Positions 12,240 through 25,089 of a DNA stretch of 64,000 bases are shown in pieces. This stretch comes from Epichloe hybrida. Taxonomy: Eukaryota; Ascomycota; Sordariomycetes; Hypocreales; Clavicipitaceae. The stretch lies in NCBI GenBank assembly GCA_019022495.1, contig JAFEKR010000060.1, positions 62,001 to 126,000 on the forward strand, read 5' to 3'. Made by a program: the position numbers and the translations under genes. The stretch's first letter is position 1; the number at the start of each line of letters is the position of its first letter. The notes beneath the pieces were generated by a model. It was not told the DNA's origin and did not search any database. It was given only the letters and a program-made list of their open reading frames with translations.

Positions 12240-13490
12240 GCATGTAGCTATCTATTTACTATAGACATTCACTAGCCTTCTAAGTCTAGGATAAACTTCT
12301 TAATATAATCTCCTAAGATTGTTTTTAAGAGGCAGATCCTATCTAATATTCGTAGGTAATAGGCTCTAGAGACTAGCGCGCGTTTATAGATCTAAAATAG
12401 TCTATTTTACCTTATTATAAGTTTCTTTGTGGTGGATATGTTAATATTCCTTTAGACATTATATACTAGGATAAGATCCCCTAGTTTTAATTAATCTTTC
12501 CTAAGAGAAGCGGCTTAGTTCTTATTAGTTTAATTTACAAGGCGCTGCCTAAACTCTAATACCTTTTTCCTTACTTTCTTAATATCCTTAGCTTTCCTTT
12601 TAAGTATCTAGACCTATGCCTTAAATAAGTCTTATCTAGAAGTAATTATATCCTAATTAATTAGTCTCTAGGTTAGGAATTTTACTTCTAGTGGTAGAAT
12701 TAGCTTCTATCTATAGATTAAATAGAAGGCAGACTTCCTATGCAATTCTTAGATAGCGGTATAGTCTATAAGGAGGGCTTTATTAAGATGCTTTAACTAT
12801 TGCCTATTTAATCCTCCTAGCTTCGCTAGAGCAAATACAAGGGACTAATATCTAGCTTTAATAGGTAAGTTTGCTTTTAGGTTATACCTAGATATCTAAA
12901 TCCCTATAATGCTAATATTTACTAGTGCTTCTTTAAGGTTTCCTTGTATTTCTAGGCCTCTATTATAGACTATAAAGCGAAAAAGCCTAAATTTACTAAT
13001 TAAGGAGAAAAGGAACTTCCTAATTACTAGTATTATTACATTCTAACTAGCGTAGCCTCTACCTATCCGGTTAGGTTACACCTAGCTTCTAAGAGATACT
13101 TATATCTATGATTAATTAGAAGATACTAAGTGTTAATATAGATCTTGCTTATTAGGTTCCCTAGCGCGTCTAGCACTAAAAGTTCTTGTAGTTACTAAGG
13201 CGCGAATTTCTAATATGTCTTGTAGCACGCTAATATCTCTTAAGCTATATTCTAGAGCCCTTTTTACTAGTATTGCTACTTTATTACTTAAAAAACCACT
13301 TTAACTCCTTTATAGCTAAGTTCCTTATAAATAGCTTTAACAATCGCTTATTGTTATTTAGGCACGTTAATAACTAGCGCTAGTTCCTTTATAATTCCTA
13401 TTGGCCTTTTCTAAAGATAACCCTTTTCTAGGTAGAACTTCTTTACTTTATTATATAGTTTTCTATAGTCCTTTGCGCTAAGATTAATTA
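12240..13490 (-). pseudogene. integrase of family A, RIP-inactivated
   Basis: Reading the minus strand downward from 13,490, the decayed frame follows an integrase. It starts with an N-terminal zinc-binding segment (RPIGIIKELALVINVPK, then a Tyr-Lys-rich stretch). The core follows with RYKYLLEARCNLTG at about 13,090, where D-D-L-S-G-W is expected. The C-terminal part includes DLVLVYNV near 12,430. The order and spacing match the integrase of gypsy elements whose RT reads FLDDIGVKGP. Several stops and Asp-to-Asn changes disable it. It lies directly downstream of RT in the usual Ty3/gypsy order. Confidence 0.65.
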
Positions 13491-14299
13491 GTCTTTAAAG
13501 GGTTATTAAGAATTTAATAACTTATCACATCTCTTTAAAGTAATTCCTCTTACTATTCTCCTTTATCTTAACGCTATTAAGATATAAGTTAATAAAATCT
13601 TTAATATCCCCTTTAACTTCTTAATCTAATTAATCTAAAGCCCTAAGGCCTTTCCTAGATAAGGCATTTATAATACGGTTCTTTTCGCCTAGAATGTGTT
13701 ATATAGAGAAATCAAAAAGTAGGATATAACTAATCCATTATGTAATAAGAGCTCTAGGCACATTATTAACTACGCTATTAAGCTAATGTATAAGAACTTA
13801 CGAGTCTATTTCTAATATAAATAGGACTCTATAGAGGTAAATTCATAGCTTTCTTAATACGTAAATAACCGCTTAATATTCTCACTTAGTTACATTATAC
13901 TTAGCCTTAGTAATAGTCTAAGTACTACTTTTATATTAAACTAGATACTATTTGCTATTAATAATTTATAATAATGTAGCCCCCTATCTAAGTAAGCTTA
14001 CATTAACTATTAGTATAATTTCTCTAAAGCCTAGTCTAAGATTAAGTAAAACAAGGATTAGGGCTATTATTATTACCTTCTTTAGGATATCTATAGCTTC
14101 TTATTACTCTAGTCCCTATTCCTAATCCTTTGTTTTCCTTAGTAAAATTACTAGTGGTTTTGCCTTTTACACGTAGTGTTTCACCTAGATATAGTAAACT
14201 CCTATTAACCTAATAAAGGATTACACTTCTAATTAATCTTAATAAACCTTCTAGTTTAAAATCTTTATAATCTTCGCTTTAGTTAGCTTTTGCTTATTT

Positions 14300-15050
14300 A
14301 TCCTGCATATAAATCCTATAATTTCTGCTAATTTCTAGTAGAACTTTAACTTAGACGCTAAGGCTATGTAACTAGAGAGCTTAATATTAACTAAAACTTT
14401 ATTAATATTAATCAAATGCTCTATTACGTATCTGCGTACTCCTAGTATAATCTCCTCTTTATTATATGTTATTATTAGTCCCTTTACCGCAATATTATCT
14501 AGGAAAGGTGCGTAAATATAAGGGATTAAATTAAATAGGATTTATCTAATAATCCTAATAAACTAAGCTACTAAGTTAGTGGCTCCTTATAGTAAGCAAT
14601 AGAGCCACAAAAGTCTAATTATAGTAGAAATCATTATTATGTCCTTACTTTTCTTTACTAATACTACCTATTTATATCTAGATAATAAGTTAACTATTAA
14701 TAGGATCTTATATATTACAAAGCTCTTGCTAAATGCTTCTACGCCTTAAGGAATTAGTATATCTTATATTATTACCTTATTATACTTTATAGCAGATAGA
14801 ATTAGGCAAATCCCTCTGTCCTTCTTTATAATAAGAAAATAAGGATTCCTATAAGAGCTATAACTCTTCTCTAAATATCTATACTTTAGCTTCTTCTTTA
14901 GAAGATTAACTAATCTCCCTTATAACCTAAGAGGTATTAGGATTAAGCTTGCTTACTATGCTTTATATTTAATAACCTTTATAACTTATAGCAGCATGAC
15001 TAGTGGGTTAACTTTCCTACATTCTAATAAGACCTAGGCTAGCGCCGCTT
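14300..15050 (-). pseudogene. reverse transcriptase of family A, RIP-inactivated
   Basis: At about 14,470-14,540 on the minus strand the frame reads PYIYAPFLDNIAVKGLIITYN. The YxDD box is FLDN here, and the following A-V-K-G is characteristic of the FLDDIGVKGP clade of fungal Ty3/gypsy elements rather than the YLDDILVYS type seen at 127-162 and 23,974-24,003. The second catalytic Asp is Asn, a RIP-type change. Flanking sequence is AT-rich with TAA/TAG stops. Confidence 0.7.
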
Positions 15051-15899
15051 CTTAGTTATAAAGAATTTCCTTAAAAATATTAACTTCTTCTTATGTTAAA
15101 TGTTCTTATACCCCTTTAACTATTTAATCTAAACATTACTAGGTTATTCTAAAACCTCGCGGATCTGCGTAAAATCTCCTAGTAATATATTCGCTATACT
15201 TCCTAGATATATTTAGACATAACTTAGCCTCTTCCTATTTCTTTGTCTTTTATTTTAGGTCCCCTTCTAGTGTTAATCTATTAGAGGGAATATTATCTTA
15301 GGGATATATTTTATTAGCTTTTCGCTTATATATTATATTTACTATAAGATTAGGTGGTTTTAGTTATTACTAGGGCTTAAAATCCTTTGTAACTACTTTA
15401 AGTTATTAGGTGTGGTTTACTATTATATCCTTAATTACCTCTTAGAAGATATTAGTTCCTTCCCTTATTATAAGAGAAATTAACTATTTGTTATTATTTA
15501 TTTCTATCTCTAACCCTTTACAAACTATTTAATCTTCCTCTGTTTCTAGGTAACTAAATAAGATAATATTAATAGAGGGTTACTAGGCTAGCTGCTTATT
15601 AGAGTACTGCTATTAGATACTTCCTATAACTCTTAAGATAATAATAATATCCCTAAAGTAGCACTAGGTATAAAGCTCTTTACTTCTTAAGTAATTAAAC
15701 TACATCTAGGATAGTCTAAAAATAGTATTCTAAGAATTAGGCTAATATTAACTAAGTCTAGACTAACGTAAAAATTAGCAAGTATCTAGATATTTCCTAG
15801 ATATAGTCTTATCTAAACCTCCCTAATTATCTTAATGCTATGTGATAAGAATAATATTATGTTTGTTATATCTATTAGGTAGATCCTTAGTCTAAGTTA

Positions 15900-18800
15900 C
15901 CTAGCTATGCTTTCTATAATTACATTCCCTTATAATCCTATATTAATAAGCCTAGGGAGAAGCTCCCTTTCTAGGTTATTTAGCTAGACTTAGAGGTATA
16001 GCAAGTCTTATAGGTAATTAATAGTAACTTGTGGTTCTAAAATCATATTAAGCATAAAGTTTGTTTAAGTAAGATTAATTAAATTTTGCTAAGGTTTGCC
16101 CTGTTTTAAGCGAGCTCCTAGTCTCTCCTAAATTCGTTCCTATAAGGCTACGTTAATCTCTAGCGGAGGCGTTATTAGTAAGCTATTCTTAGCTATAGCT
16201 TTATTTTTCTTATTTTCCTTAAGGGTCTCTTTTATTAATTAAAGAATTAAGTTAATTTAGTTCCTTAGATTAATTAGTCTTAGGTTTGGTTTCGCGCCAA
16301 ATATTTTCAAAGGAGAAGCTAGCCCTAATGTGTCTCTATTATAGTAGCAGATATCTTCCATACCTTTCACTTATAAGAGACATTTGTTACTAACTGCTTT
16401 TACTAGTGTTAGTATAATATAATAGATATCCTAAAAGGGCACTCTAACCTTCTTCTAAAAGACCTTATTATATAACTAATTAAGAATCCTCTATCTAACT
16501 TTATTTAATAGCTTTTTCTTGCCCTTAGTTACTACTAAATTGTCTTAAATAGGTTAAGTGTGAGGTTACTAGTCTTCTGCCTTATCTTCTATAATATCTT
16601 TAATCCTTAGGCGTTTTACTAACTGTTTACTAATAGCTATAAACTTTATAATAATCTCTTTATCTTCCTCCTCCCTTACGCTTAGTTTCTTAAAGGTAAT
16701 AGCAAATACTATGCCTAATATCTTACGCTTTAAGATAGATATTATATTAATCTCTCTTTTAGGTTAAAATTCTACTAAATTAAATATACCCTTTATTTAA
16801 TTAAATACTTCCTGTTTTTCTAGTGTTATTTCCTAGCTTAATTCTCTATAAGAGCTATGTTCCTTAATTCTCGGAATTATATACGTGATCTTATAGTCCT
16901 TAAAGTACTTAACCTAAAACATAGCTAGTTTACGCGCATAGCTACTAATAGAGAGAAATTTTATGAGTAAGAATAGAGGCATAATTTAATGTCTTATATT
17001 ATCTCTAATAGCTAAAATGTAAACTACTAGGTTATATATAGTAAACTTTAATATCTTATTATATTTTAAAGCATTACACTTTGTTACAATATGTGATTCT
17101 TTATTGTAGTAGTAATAATAGTTTAACTAGTGGCCTCTTCCTAATATCGCATTTATTTTAAAATAGCACTCCTTATCTAGATTAAATAAACCTATATAGT
17201 TTGCCTAATAAGTTTACTATTAATATTAAGGGTAGTTACTATACTTCTTCTTAAGTAGCTTTACTATATTAATTTCCTTTACTACCTAGGCTATAACTAT
17301 GATTTTTAGCTTTACTAGTTATTTTATTAGATTTTCTATTTAATCTTAGTATTCTACTAATCTAGGGGCCCCTTATTGTCCTATATTAGTATTAAATAAG
17401 ATAGTCTTCTTAGCTTACTTATTTAAATTACCTAGTGCTAAGTAATTCTTTTAAGTAGCCTAGTGACTATTAAAGGTAGCTTAATTAAATAGTGTTTATA
17501 TCTTAAAGCTAAAGTCCTTCTTACCTAAAGCATAATTTTCTATATTAGCTAATTCTAAGTCCCTGTTTTTAAGTTCTAGTTATGTATAAACATATGCGTT
17601 AAGTGCTATCTAAAGTGGTTTATACTATATAACTAAGATTTCTTTATAAGTAAACCCCTTTTTATCTATAAAGCTTAAGATTAAGTGTTCTAGTAAGGCT
17701 TTATAGATGTAGTTAGACTAGGTTATTGTAGTTTTCTATTCTATTAGGTTTGCATTAGATATTAGAGCATAATGCTTTTGTAACTAATAATAGGTTTCCT
17801 TAATAGTCTTTAGCTATATTAAATTAAGGTCTTTAAGTTATTCTCTAGTGTTTTCTATTTAATCCTAGCTAGTTACATTAAACTATAAGAGTATCTCTTC
17901 CTTAGACTCCTTCTAAGATCGTGATGTAGTTAGCATTTTAACTACCTATTAGAGCTTTAGGTTAATATTACGCTTAAGCATCTTACGCTAATTTGCTTTA
18001 GGAACACCTATTACTTTTATCTTTGCCTTAAAGTCCTTAATAAAATTAGCCATATTTTCCCTTAAAAACTGCTAAATATTATACTTATTTTACATAGTAA
18101 TAAGGGAAGTTTAATACGCTATTATCTCTTTAAGAAGCTTTGCGAAGGTTTCCGCATTAAGCCCTCTAAGAGATCTAGGTGTCTTGCCTTTATTATTAGA
18201 GTCTTTACCTAAGCGGTTATTAAACTAAGTTTAAGCTAGGCTAATAACTATCTTAGGATTAAGTAATTCCTAACTAGTAACTAAGGTACTAGGCAATAGT
18301 AAGTCCTAAAGGTCCTTTAGGTAACTTAGGTGTTTACTAGGTCTTGCTTTACTTAGCTATTAGGAGTGAGATAGTATAAGGTTAAATATAGGCTTAGTAA
18401 AAAGTGCTTTTAATTAATCTTATAAAAGAGTGATTACTTAACTAAACGTTATAATACTAGTAAGAATTTCTTAAAGAAAGACTTTTAATAAGGTAGCGTT
18501 TATAGTAATAAGTAATCTATAAGTAAAGGCTACTAATATAATTACATAGCTCTTTATAATAAGCTATAAGACCCCTATATATAGCTAAATAATAGCGAAA
18601 TTAGCTATAGGCCCTAAGATTAAATAGTCTATAACGCTAGGCAGTGCTTTCTATCCTAGTGCCTTATATTTAAAGACTTTTAGCAAAGGGTTAATAGTTT
18701 AGCTAGTATTTATAGGGTATACCTCTAAACTATCTAGTCTCCTTTTTCACGCTTCTATATAACGCTAGTTTATATTCTTAGCTTACCTTAGCTTAGCATA

Positions 18801-18950
18801 CTTAGCTAGCTTCTCCTTTACACTATAACTATTACAGAGGTTAGGTTAAGGCTTTAGATCTATGTCTTAGCGTAGGGAAGGTAAAATAAAGGGGTCTTTA
18901 CGTAGGTTAGCTTAGTAATAGCTAAGAGCGTAATTATTAGCTTGCTTCTA
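15900..18950 (-). pseudogene. gag and gag-pol junction of family A
   Basis: At about 17,085-17,125 on the minus strand a zinc knuckle survives in outline, YYYNKESHIVTKC, where the C-x2-C-x4-H-x4-C pattern has its first Cys residues as Tyr (TGT to TAT). The His and last Cys remain. The long stretch up to 18,950 is therefore taken as gag. No capsid motif could be named. The boundary between gag and protease was not located. Confidence 0.5.
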
Positions 18951-19000
18951 ATTAATCTTAGTTAGTAGTAAATTAACTAGAAAGCGAAAAGGTCCTAGGG

Positions 19001-19026
19001 GTTTAAAACCGCGTTTCTTCACTAGT
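19001..19026 (-). promoter_or_regulatory. primer-site region after the 5' LTR, family A
   Basis: On the coding strand the sequence directly after the 5' LTR is CTAGTGAAGAAACGCGG. The family B elements have CTAGTGGAGAAACGGGG at the same place (57,135-57,151). Conservation across two families with different LTRs suggests a primer-binding site, or the pairing arm of a self-priming leader. The tRNA donor could not be identified. Confidence 0.5.
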
Positions 19027-19498
19027 TTTGTTAAGTGGAAAATAACACCCTAAAAGACATAATACTAGCCTATAGTTATAAGTAGTGGTGATATCTGCTT
19101 ACATTAGAAGGGTTAATTAACTTAACAGTAGTAATTATAATAATAGCTAAATTAGTCTCTATAGATAGAGATAATTTAGATTAAATAGTCTGTCAGATTA
19201 GAAGTGACTTTTTGGTTAAGTTAGGGAAATAATCTTATTAATTTATCTTGTTAAGGTAAACACAATAGTGGCTATAGTAGTGCTAGGCATTTAAGTTAAA
19301 AATCTAAAGTTAGGCGTGTATAAAGAACCTTAAAAGAATCTAGCTATAGGTGATCTCTTTATAGATCAAATGGTCCCTTTGCCTGGATGACTAATATTAT
19401 TATCTCTTATTGTGTTATTTATCCCTGCGATCCCCTGTATCCCTTGTGTTTGTCATCGCGAATACGCGCGTTTATGGGCGCGCGTATCACGGCACACA
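19027..19498 (-). repeat. 5' LTR of family A element
   Basis: This 472-bp LTR is paired with 7,540-8,011. It keeps more of the original sequence at its right end (GCGCGCGTATCACGGCACACA-type end). TTTGTTAAG at the left is a RIP-altered TTTGTCAAG. Confidence 0.85.
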
Positions 19499-19502
19499 GT
19501 AG

Positions 19503-22500
19503 CTACTCCTATAGGCTATAGCTACTCTTACTACGCTAATGTCCTATTTTATTAGTAAGTACCTTATAAAGGGAAACTTTAATAATAAATAGTATACTAC
19601 GCCTAAATTAGTTTAGTATTCTTATAGTCCTTATATTAAATAAGCTCTTACTACTAGTGTCTTAAACTATTATTTACCCTAAAGTAAGGAGTTATATTCT
19701 CCTTATTAGTAATATTATATTACTTACGTATAGTATACTAGGCTTCTATTTACTAACCTATAACTCTAATAAGCCCTTAAGGATCTTAAGGCTAAAATTA
19801 CTATAGGTATATATATTATTAAGCTTAGAGTCCCTAAGACTATAACTATAAAGAAAAAGATACTTATTTTATCCTAGAGATATTACTATTTTATTAGTTA
19901 CTAGAATGCCCTCCTTAACTAGGTGTAGTTTAACCTAGCTCCTATTTACTTAGCTCTTAGGGTATCTCTAGCTATAGACACCCCTATAATAAATATAACT
20001 AGCCTTAATATTATCCCCTTTATTAGTGCTAGCCCTTTAGCTAGTTATAGAATAGTATAGTTTATATAATAAGTTACTAGCGTTTTGTTCTAATAGAACT
20101 AATAGGTTATTAGTAGCCTAAATACTATACGCAAAGAAATATATAAATAGTTTACTACTCTTATCTAAGTGCTTACCCCCTATTACTATAGTAAGAACTA
20201 ACACTATTATTAAATTACTAAGTTAGGTAATAACTCCCCTTCCTATTATTACTAGTAGCTTACCTATCTCCTCTCTAAGTTAGGGTTAGTAATCCTCCTA
20301 AACGCGCCCTTAGAAACCCTAGAGCTAGCTAACCCCTAGCTAGAAATAATATTCCTTATCTTACTAGTATTACTATTCTTACTTACTATCCCCTTACTTA
20401 TACTCCTATTATACCCTTACTTATATATACTTTATATACTAACCTTACTTATACTATCTAAAACCTAGGTTATATTCCTAGTAAATAACTTTTTATACTA
20501 TAACTATTACCTAGTAAATATACTATAGCTATATTAGTAAAGCACTAACTCTAAATAAAGGTAATATATACTTATATAAACTCTTTTATTAATTTAAATA
20601 AAGACTTAAAGAATAATTATTCCCTTTAAGTAATAGTAGTAAACTATAATATATTAGTATCTTAAATATATATAGGAGACTTTATAAGTAAATAAGTTTT
20701 CTAAAATTAATTTAGTTTATTATTATATTATATATCTCCTTATTTTACCTTAAACTTATTAAGGGCCTATATTTATACTATATTCTCTAATAGTTCCTAT
20801 ATAAGCTATATATAACTTACTTACTTAATAAGTATATTATATCTCTTACCCTAGCCTAGAGTATTTTAAGCTACTAGGATTTACTTAACTTAATATTCCT
20901 TAATAAGTTTATTATTACCCTTTATAAGGACTTATTCTAGTCCTAGATAAGAGTCTTAGAGCTTTTAACTAAGGAGAGAGTCCTTTATAGTGTATTTAAT
21001 AAGGTTTATATAAAATACTAGGTAAATACCTCTTAGGATATTAAGCTATACTATAAGTAATATTAGGACTTTTATAACTATATACTTTACTATTACTTAA
21101 TTAAGTTTCTAGAAAAGGTAGTTAGTTTTAATGTTTTTAAGTAAAAGTTATACCTTATCTTTAACCTAAAACTATTTTACTAGCTAATATAAAGTAAATA
21201 TAGTATTTTACTACCTTTATTATATATAAGCTATTATAGCTTATACTAGATAAGTACTCTCCTAGAAGTGCTTAAGAAACTATATTACTTATCTCTTTAG
21301 TATTATTATAAAAGTAAACTTATCTAGTAATAACTAGACTAGCTTTAGATTATAGCTATATAGTAGCTTATTTAAGCTAACTCCTATTATAGAAAATAGC
21401 CTAGTATTAATTATAAGCTAGTAAGTAACTAAATATTCTAGCTAGTTAAACTATAAGAAAAAGACTATAATATATAGTATTACCTATATCTCTTAGTTTA
21501 CTTACTTTATATTACTATTAGTCTATAAGTAATATAATATAAAAAGTAACTAATTAATCCTAACTAAGGAGTATAATATTATCTAAAATTTTCCTAACTA
21601 ATTTAAACTATAATCTATAATAATTAATTAAGAAAACCCCCTAAACTACTACTAAACTATTTTAAACCTCTTTATATATTCCTTAGCTTTTATAAAAGTT
21701 ATAGCCTTAAGCTAAATAAATTTAAAGAGTTAATCTATAATAACTATTAGATATTATAACTTTTCTAGGGATAGTGCTAGTAAGTTTATTATAAAGTTAA
21801 TAGAGATTTATAACTAGAACTAGTTAGGGATAGGTAAAGGCTTTAGTAAGCCCTAGTGTTATTAATAGCTCTTATAATTACTATAGTAATAATAATTATA
21901 AATAAACCTAGTAATATCTTATAATATCCTATTCTAGTAAAACTACTATTATAAGATTTAGAATATAGTATTATAGCCTAGGTACCTTACTACTAGTAAA
22001 TTATAGCATTACTATATTAGGGTTATTATAAGAGGCTCCTATACTAGGACCTAAGTATAGCCCCTAAAGTAAAGCGCCCTATTAGCGCTTATAAAATAAT
22101 CTATTACTTACTTCCTTATAAGTACCTTAATAGGAAACCTCTTGTTAAAAATAAGACCTATTTTTAGCCCTTTCTAGTTAAAGGACCTTTCTATTACTAG
22201 CTTGCATTGCAAGCCTGACAGCTGCACTGCAGCTGTTAACGGTCGCGAAGGTAGCTGTCAATAGCTACGTTGCAGCTGTTAACAGCTGCGACCAACCGTG
22301 TGGATAACTAATCCAAATCAATTATCAATTGTGGATTATTCAATTGCGTTGTGGCTGCAAGCGCAGCTACAACCGCAGCGCCACTAGTAATTAGGTAAGC
22401 TAAGGTGACGTAAGCAGGTTACCCTATAGCTATCTTTAACAGCGATTTTCTCTTTAACTAGAGGTCGTACAAAAGTCTTATATATAGCAAATTAAAGCTA

Positions 22501-25081
22501 GAAGATAGGGCTTTTATTTTATGCAGGAATATTTTTTGGACTAAAATTTAGTGCATATGGGTTGCTAGTTTGTATGGTGGTGAGTCGATTTTTTGGATTT
22601 TACATACAAATGAATTTTATAGAAAATCAAAAGTGGCCCTTAAGACCTCTCTAACGGCCCGGATCCACCAATACGGTTAGTGGGTATATGAGAGGAAGAA
22701 GATCTTTTCAATCTAGCTAGATAGCTAGGCCTCTTAATCCAACAGCCGCATTGCCCGTATAACGTCACTAAAATCAATTCTATTGGTATATAAGATATCG
22801 TAAAAGTCATCTAGATTGAATTCTATTAGTTAATAACTGCCGAAACCTTCCGTTACGTTGCGTTAAATAAATTTATCGTGGTGGTTCTACTAGTCCCTGA
22901 CCGTAGAGCTGCACCTGTACAGCTGTTGCCAGCCAGCAACTAGCTCCCTACATTTCAATACCTCTAGGCCCTTTCCTAGATAGCCCTTAATTAAATACTA
23001 TATATAGAGTTAAAGATAATAGCCTAGTCCTATAAGGTCTAAAGGTACTTAGTAGTAAAGAGAACCTTACTAGCTAGTAATAGTACTATACTACTATTAT
23101 CCTACTATTTATCTAGTATTAGTAAGAGTTATATAATAGTAATAAGTTATAGAATATATCCTATTTTAAAGGTTACCCTTTCCTAGTCTTACTCCCTTTA
23201 AGAAAGAGTATTAAGTTACTATACCTATATACTAAGTCTATACTAAAGGTAAAAATTAAATAGTATAAGTATATTTACTTATTAAGCTTATTACTTTAAT
23301 ATTAACTAGGGAGTTATAAAGTACTTTAGGTTCTTATAGTCTATATAGATTATAAATAGACTAAAAACGCCCTATAGCTTAGCTAACTATGCCTTAAGGT
23401 ATAAGATAATAGCTAATAATTTCTTATTATAAATTATATAGTTCTTTTATAAGGATATAAGGCTAGTAAAGTAATAAGTAACTAGGTATATAATACTATC
23501 CTAGCCTTACTAGGAAAGGCATTCTTTAATAGCTATTCCTAAATAATTAGCTTTTATTACTATAGGGAGATCTAGGTCCTATTATACTAGTACTAGGTAT
23601 ATAATAAAGGTATCTTTTAGCCTATTAAAGGTATTATTCTCTTTAAGTCTTATTAAAAAGGGATATTCCTCTTAGTTAATTATATTAGTAGTGCTACTAG
23701 TTTTAAAAAGTTACTAATAAAGTTATAGTAAAAGTTAGTAAACCCTAGGAAGCTATAAACCCCCTAAAGTTTTATTAGGGCTACTTACTCCCTAATAGCT
23801 ATAACCTTTACTAGGTTTAGATAAATAGAATAACTTACTATAGTAATATATCCTAGGTATTAAACCTCCTTTACTGCAAATATAGACTTATTAAAGTCTA
23901 AGTATAACCCTATAGCCCTTAAGTAACCTAATATTAACTAGACTTTAGCTATATAGTCTTTCCTTAATCCCCCTAAGTAAACTAAGATATTATCTAAGTA
24001 TACTATAATAAAATCCCCTAATATATCCCCTAAGGACTTATTAATATAATATTAGAATATTACTAGTATACTAGCTAGGCTAAAGGGGTAAACTAGCTAC
24101 TTAAATAGCCTAAATCTAGTTTAAAACGCTATAAGGTGCTCCTAGCCCTTAGTAATCTATAGCTTATAAAACGCTATATAAATATTTACCTTTATAAACT
24201 AGTATACCTAGGATAAGGCATAAAGTGTCTCCTTAATTAATAGGAGAGAATAGTAATTCTATGCTATTATCTTATTAAGAGCGTAGTAGTTTATATAAAA
24301 ACACTAACCTCTATTAGCCTTCTTAATAAAGAGAACTAGAGCTATAGCTAATAATAAGCTAGTATAAATCTAACCCTTATTTATTAAGTCTATAATCTAG
24401 TGCCTAACCTCTAGAAGCTAGTCCCTTAGTATATTATATAGTAGTCCCTAAGGGAGTGTTAGTTTAGACTTATCCTAGTTCTTATATAAGCATATATAGT
24501 AATTAAGGGACCCCTAATAAGGAGGTAAGCTATTAGCTCTAGCCTTATTAAAAAGGTCTATAAAGTCCGCTAACTCCTTAGGTAGTGTTAATATGTCTAG
24601 GCTATTAAGCTTTGTCTTAGGCACTATAATTTATAATACTATTATTATCTCCCTAAGGCTTATAGTAATAAACATTATAAAAGTGTCCTTCCTATAGTAT
24701 ACTTAGCACGCTTCTATAGTATATAAGGACCTAATAATCCCCTATACTAGAATCTTTACCCTATATATAAAGGCTTTAGAGATATATAAGCTCTTTGCTA
24801 CTTTAATAACTAATTACTATTTTGCTACGTAAATAACCACGTTATAATATTCTAGTTATAGTATCCTAAGTATAATGTCCTATGTAAGGCCTAGGATAAT
24901 ATATAAATACACTAATAACTCCTAGCTATTAATATCTATTTTAGTGTGTACTATATAGGTAATTAAGGAAGTGTTCTCCTATACTCTCTTTTCCTTTCTT
25001 TTTATTTTTACTATAGTTTAAACGCGCTTTCTCTTTAGTAAATATATAAGCTCTAGGCTAAACTATTTTACTACTAACTTA
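19503..25081 (-). mobile_element. Ty3/gypsy pol remnant (G2), split by a short insert
   Basis: The RT catalytic box on the minus strand at 23,974-24,003 reads VYLDNILVYL (YLDD with the second Asp as Asn). The integrase core follows at about 21,640-21,870, reading GLLKPLPIPN, then ISINFIINLLALS and IVIID, the usual approach to the DDE core. RNase H should lie between, and a GC-richer insert of about 770 bp (22,193-22,966) separates the two halves. Protease and gag were not located within 24,100-25,080. Sequence from 19,503 to 21,600 should hold the integrase C-terminus but was not resolved. Every frame is broken by RIP stops. Confidence 0.75.
22193..22966 (+). mobile_element. short GC-richer insert with SINE-like 3' body
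   Basis: This insert stands out by its milder RIP and higher GC. Its first ~250 bp are packed with CAGCTG-type palindromes (GCAGCTGTTAAC repeated). From about 22,575 to 22,966 it matches 33,810-34,188, including GAGTCGATTTTTTGGATTTT and the closing GTAGAGCTGCACCTGTACAG...CTCCCTACATTTCAATA block. The shared body and tail with a different head suggest two subfamilies of one retroposon. Target-site duplications could not be assigned with confidence. Confidence 0.6.
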
Positions 25082-25089
25082 CTTATAGC

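Larger units (their letters stand above)
7540..19498 (-). mobile_element. 12-kb Ty3/gypsy LTR element, family A
   Basis: The element is bounded by two direct 472-bp LTRs (7,540-8,011 and 19,027-19,498). The coding strand is minus: gag lies near 17-19 kb, RT near 14.3-15.0 kb and integrase at 12.2-13.5 kb. The flanks are GTAA (7,536-7,539) and GTAG (19,499-19,502), a 4-bp duplication with one RIP-type change. At 11,959 bp it is longer than most gypsy elements; the excess is a 4-kb segment between integrase and the 3' LTR that does not read as pol. All coding frames are broken by RIP stops. The leader after the 5' LTR and the hairpin and polypurine tract before the 3' LTR are shared with the family B elements. 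Confidence 0.85.
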
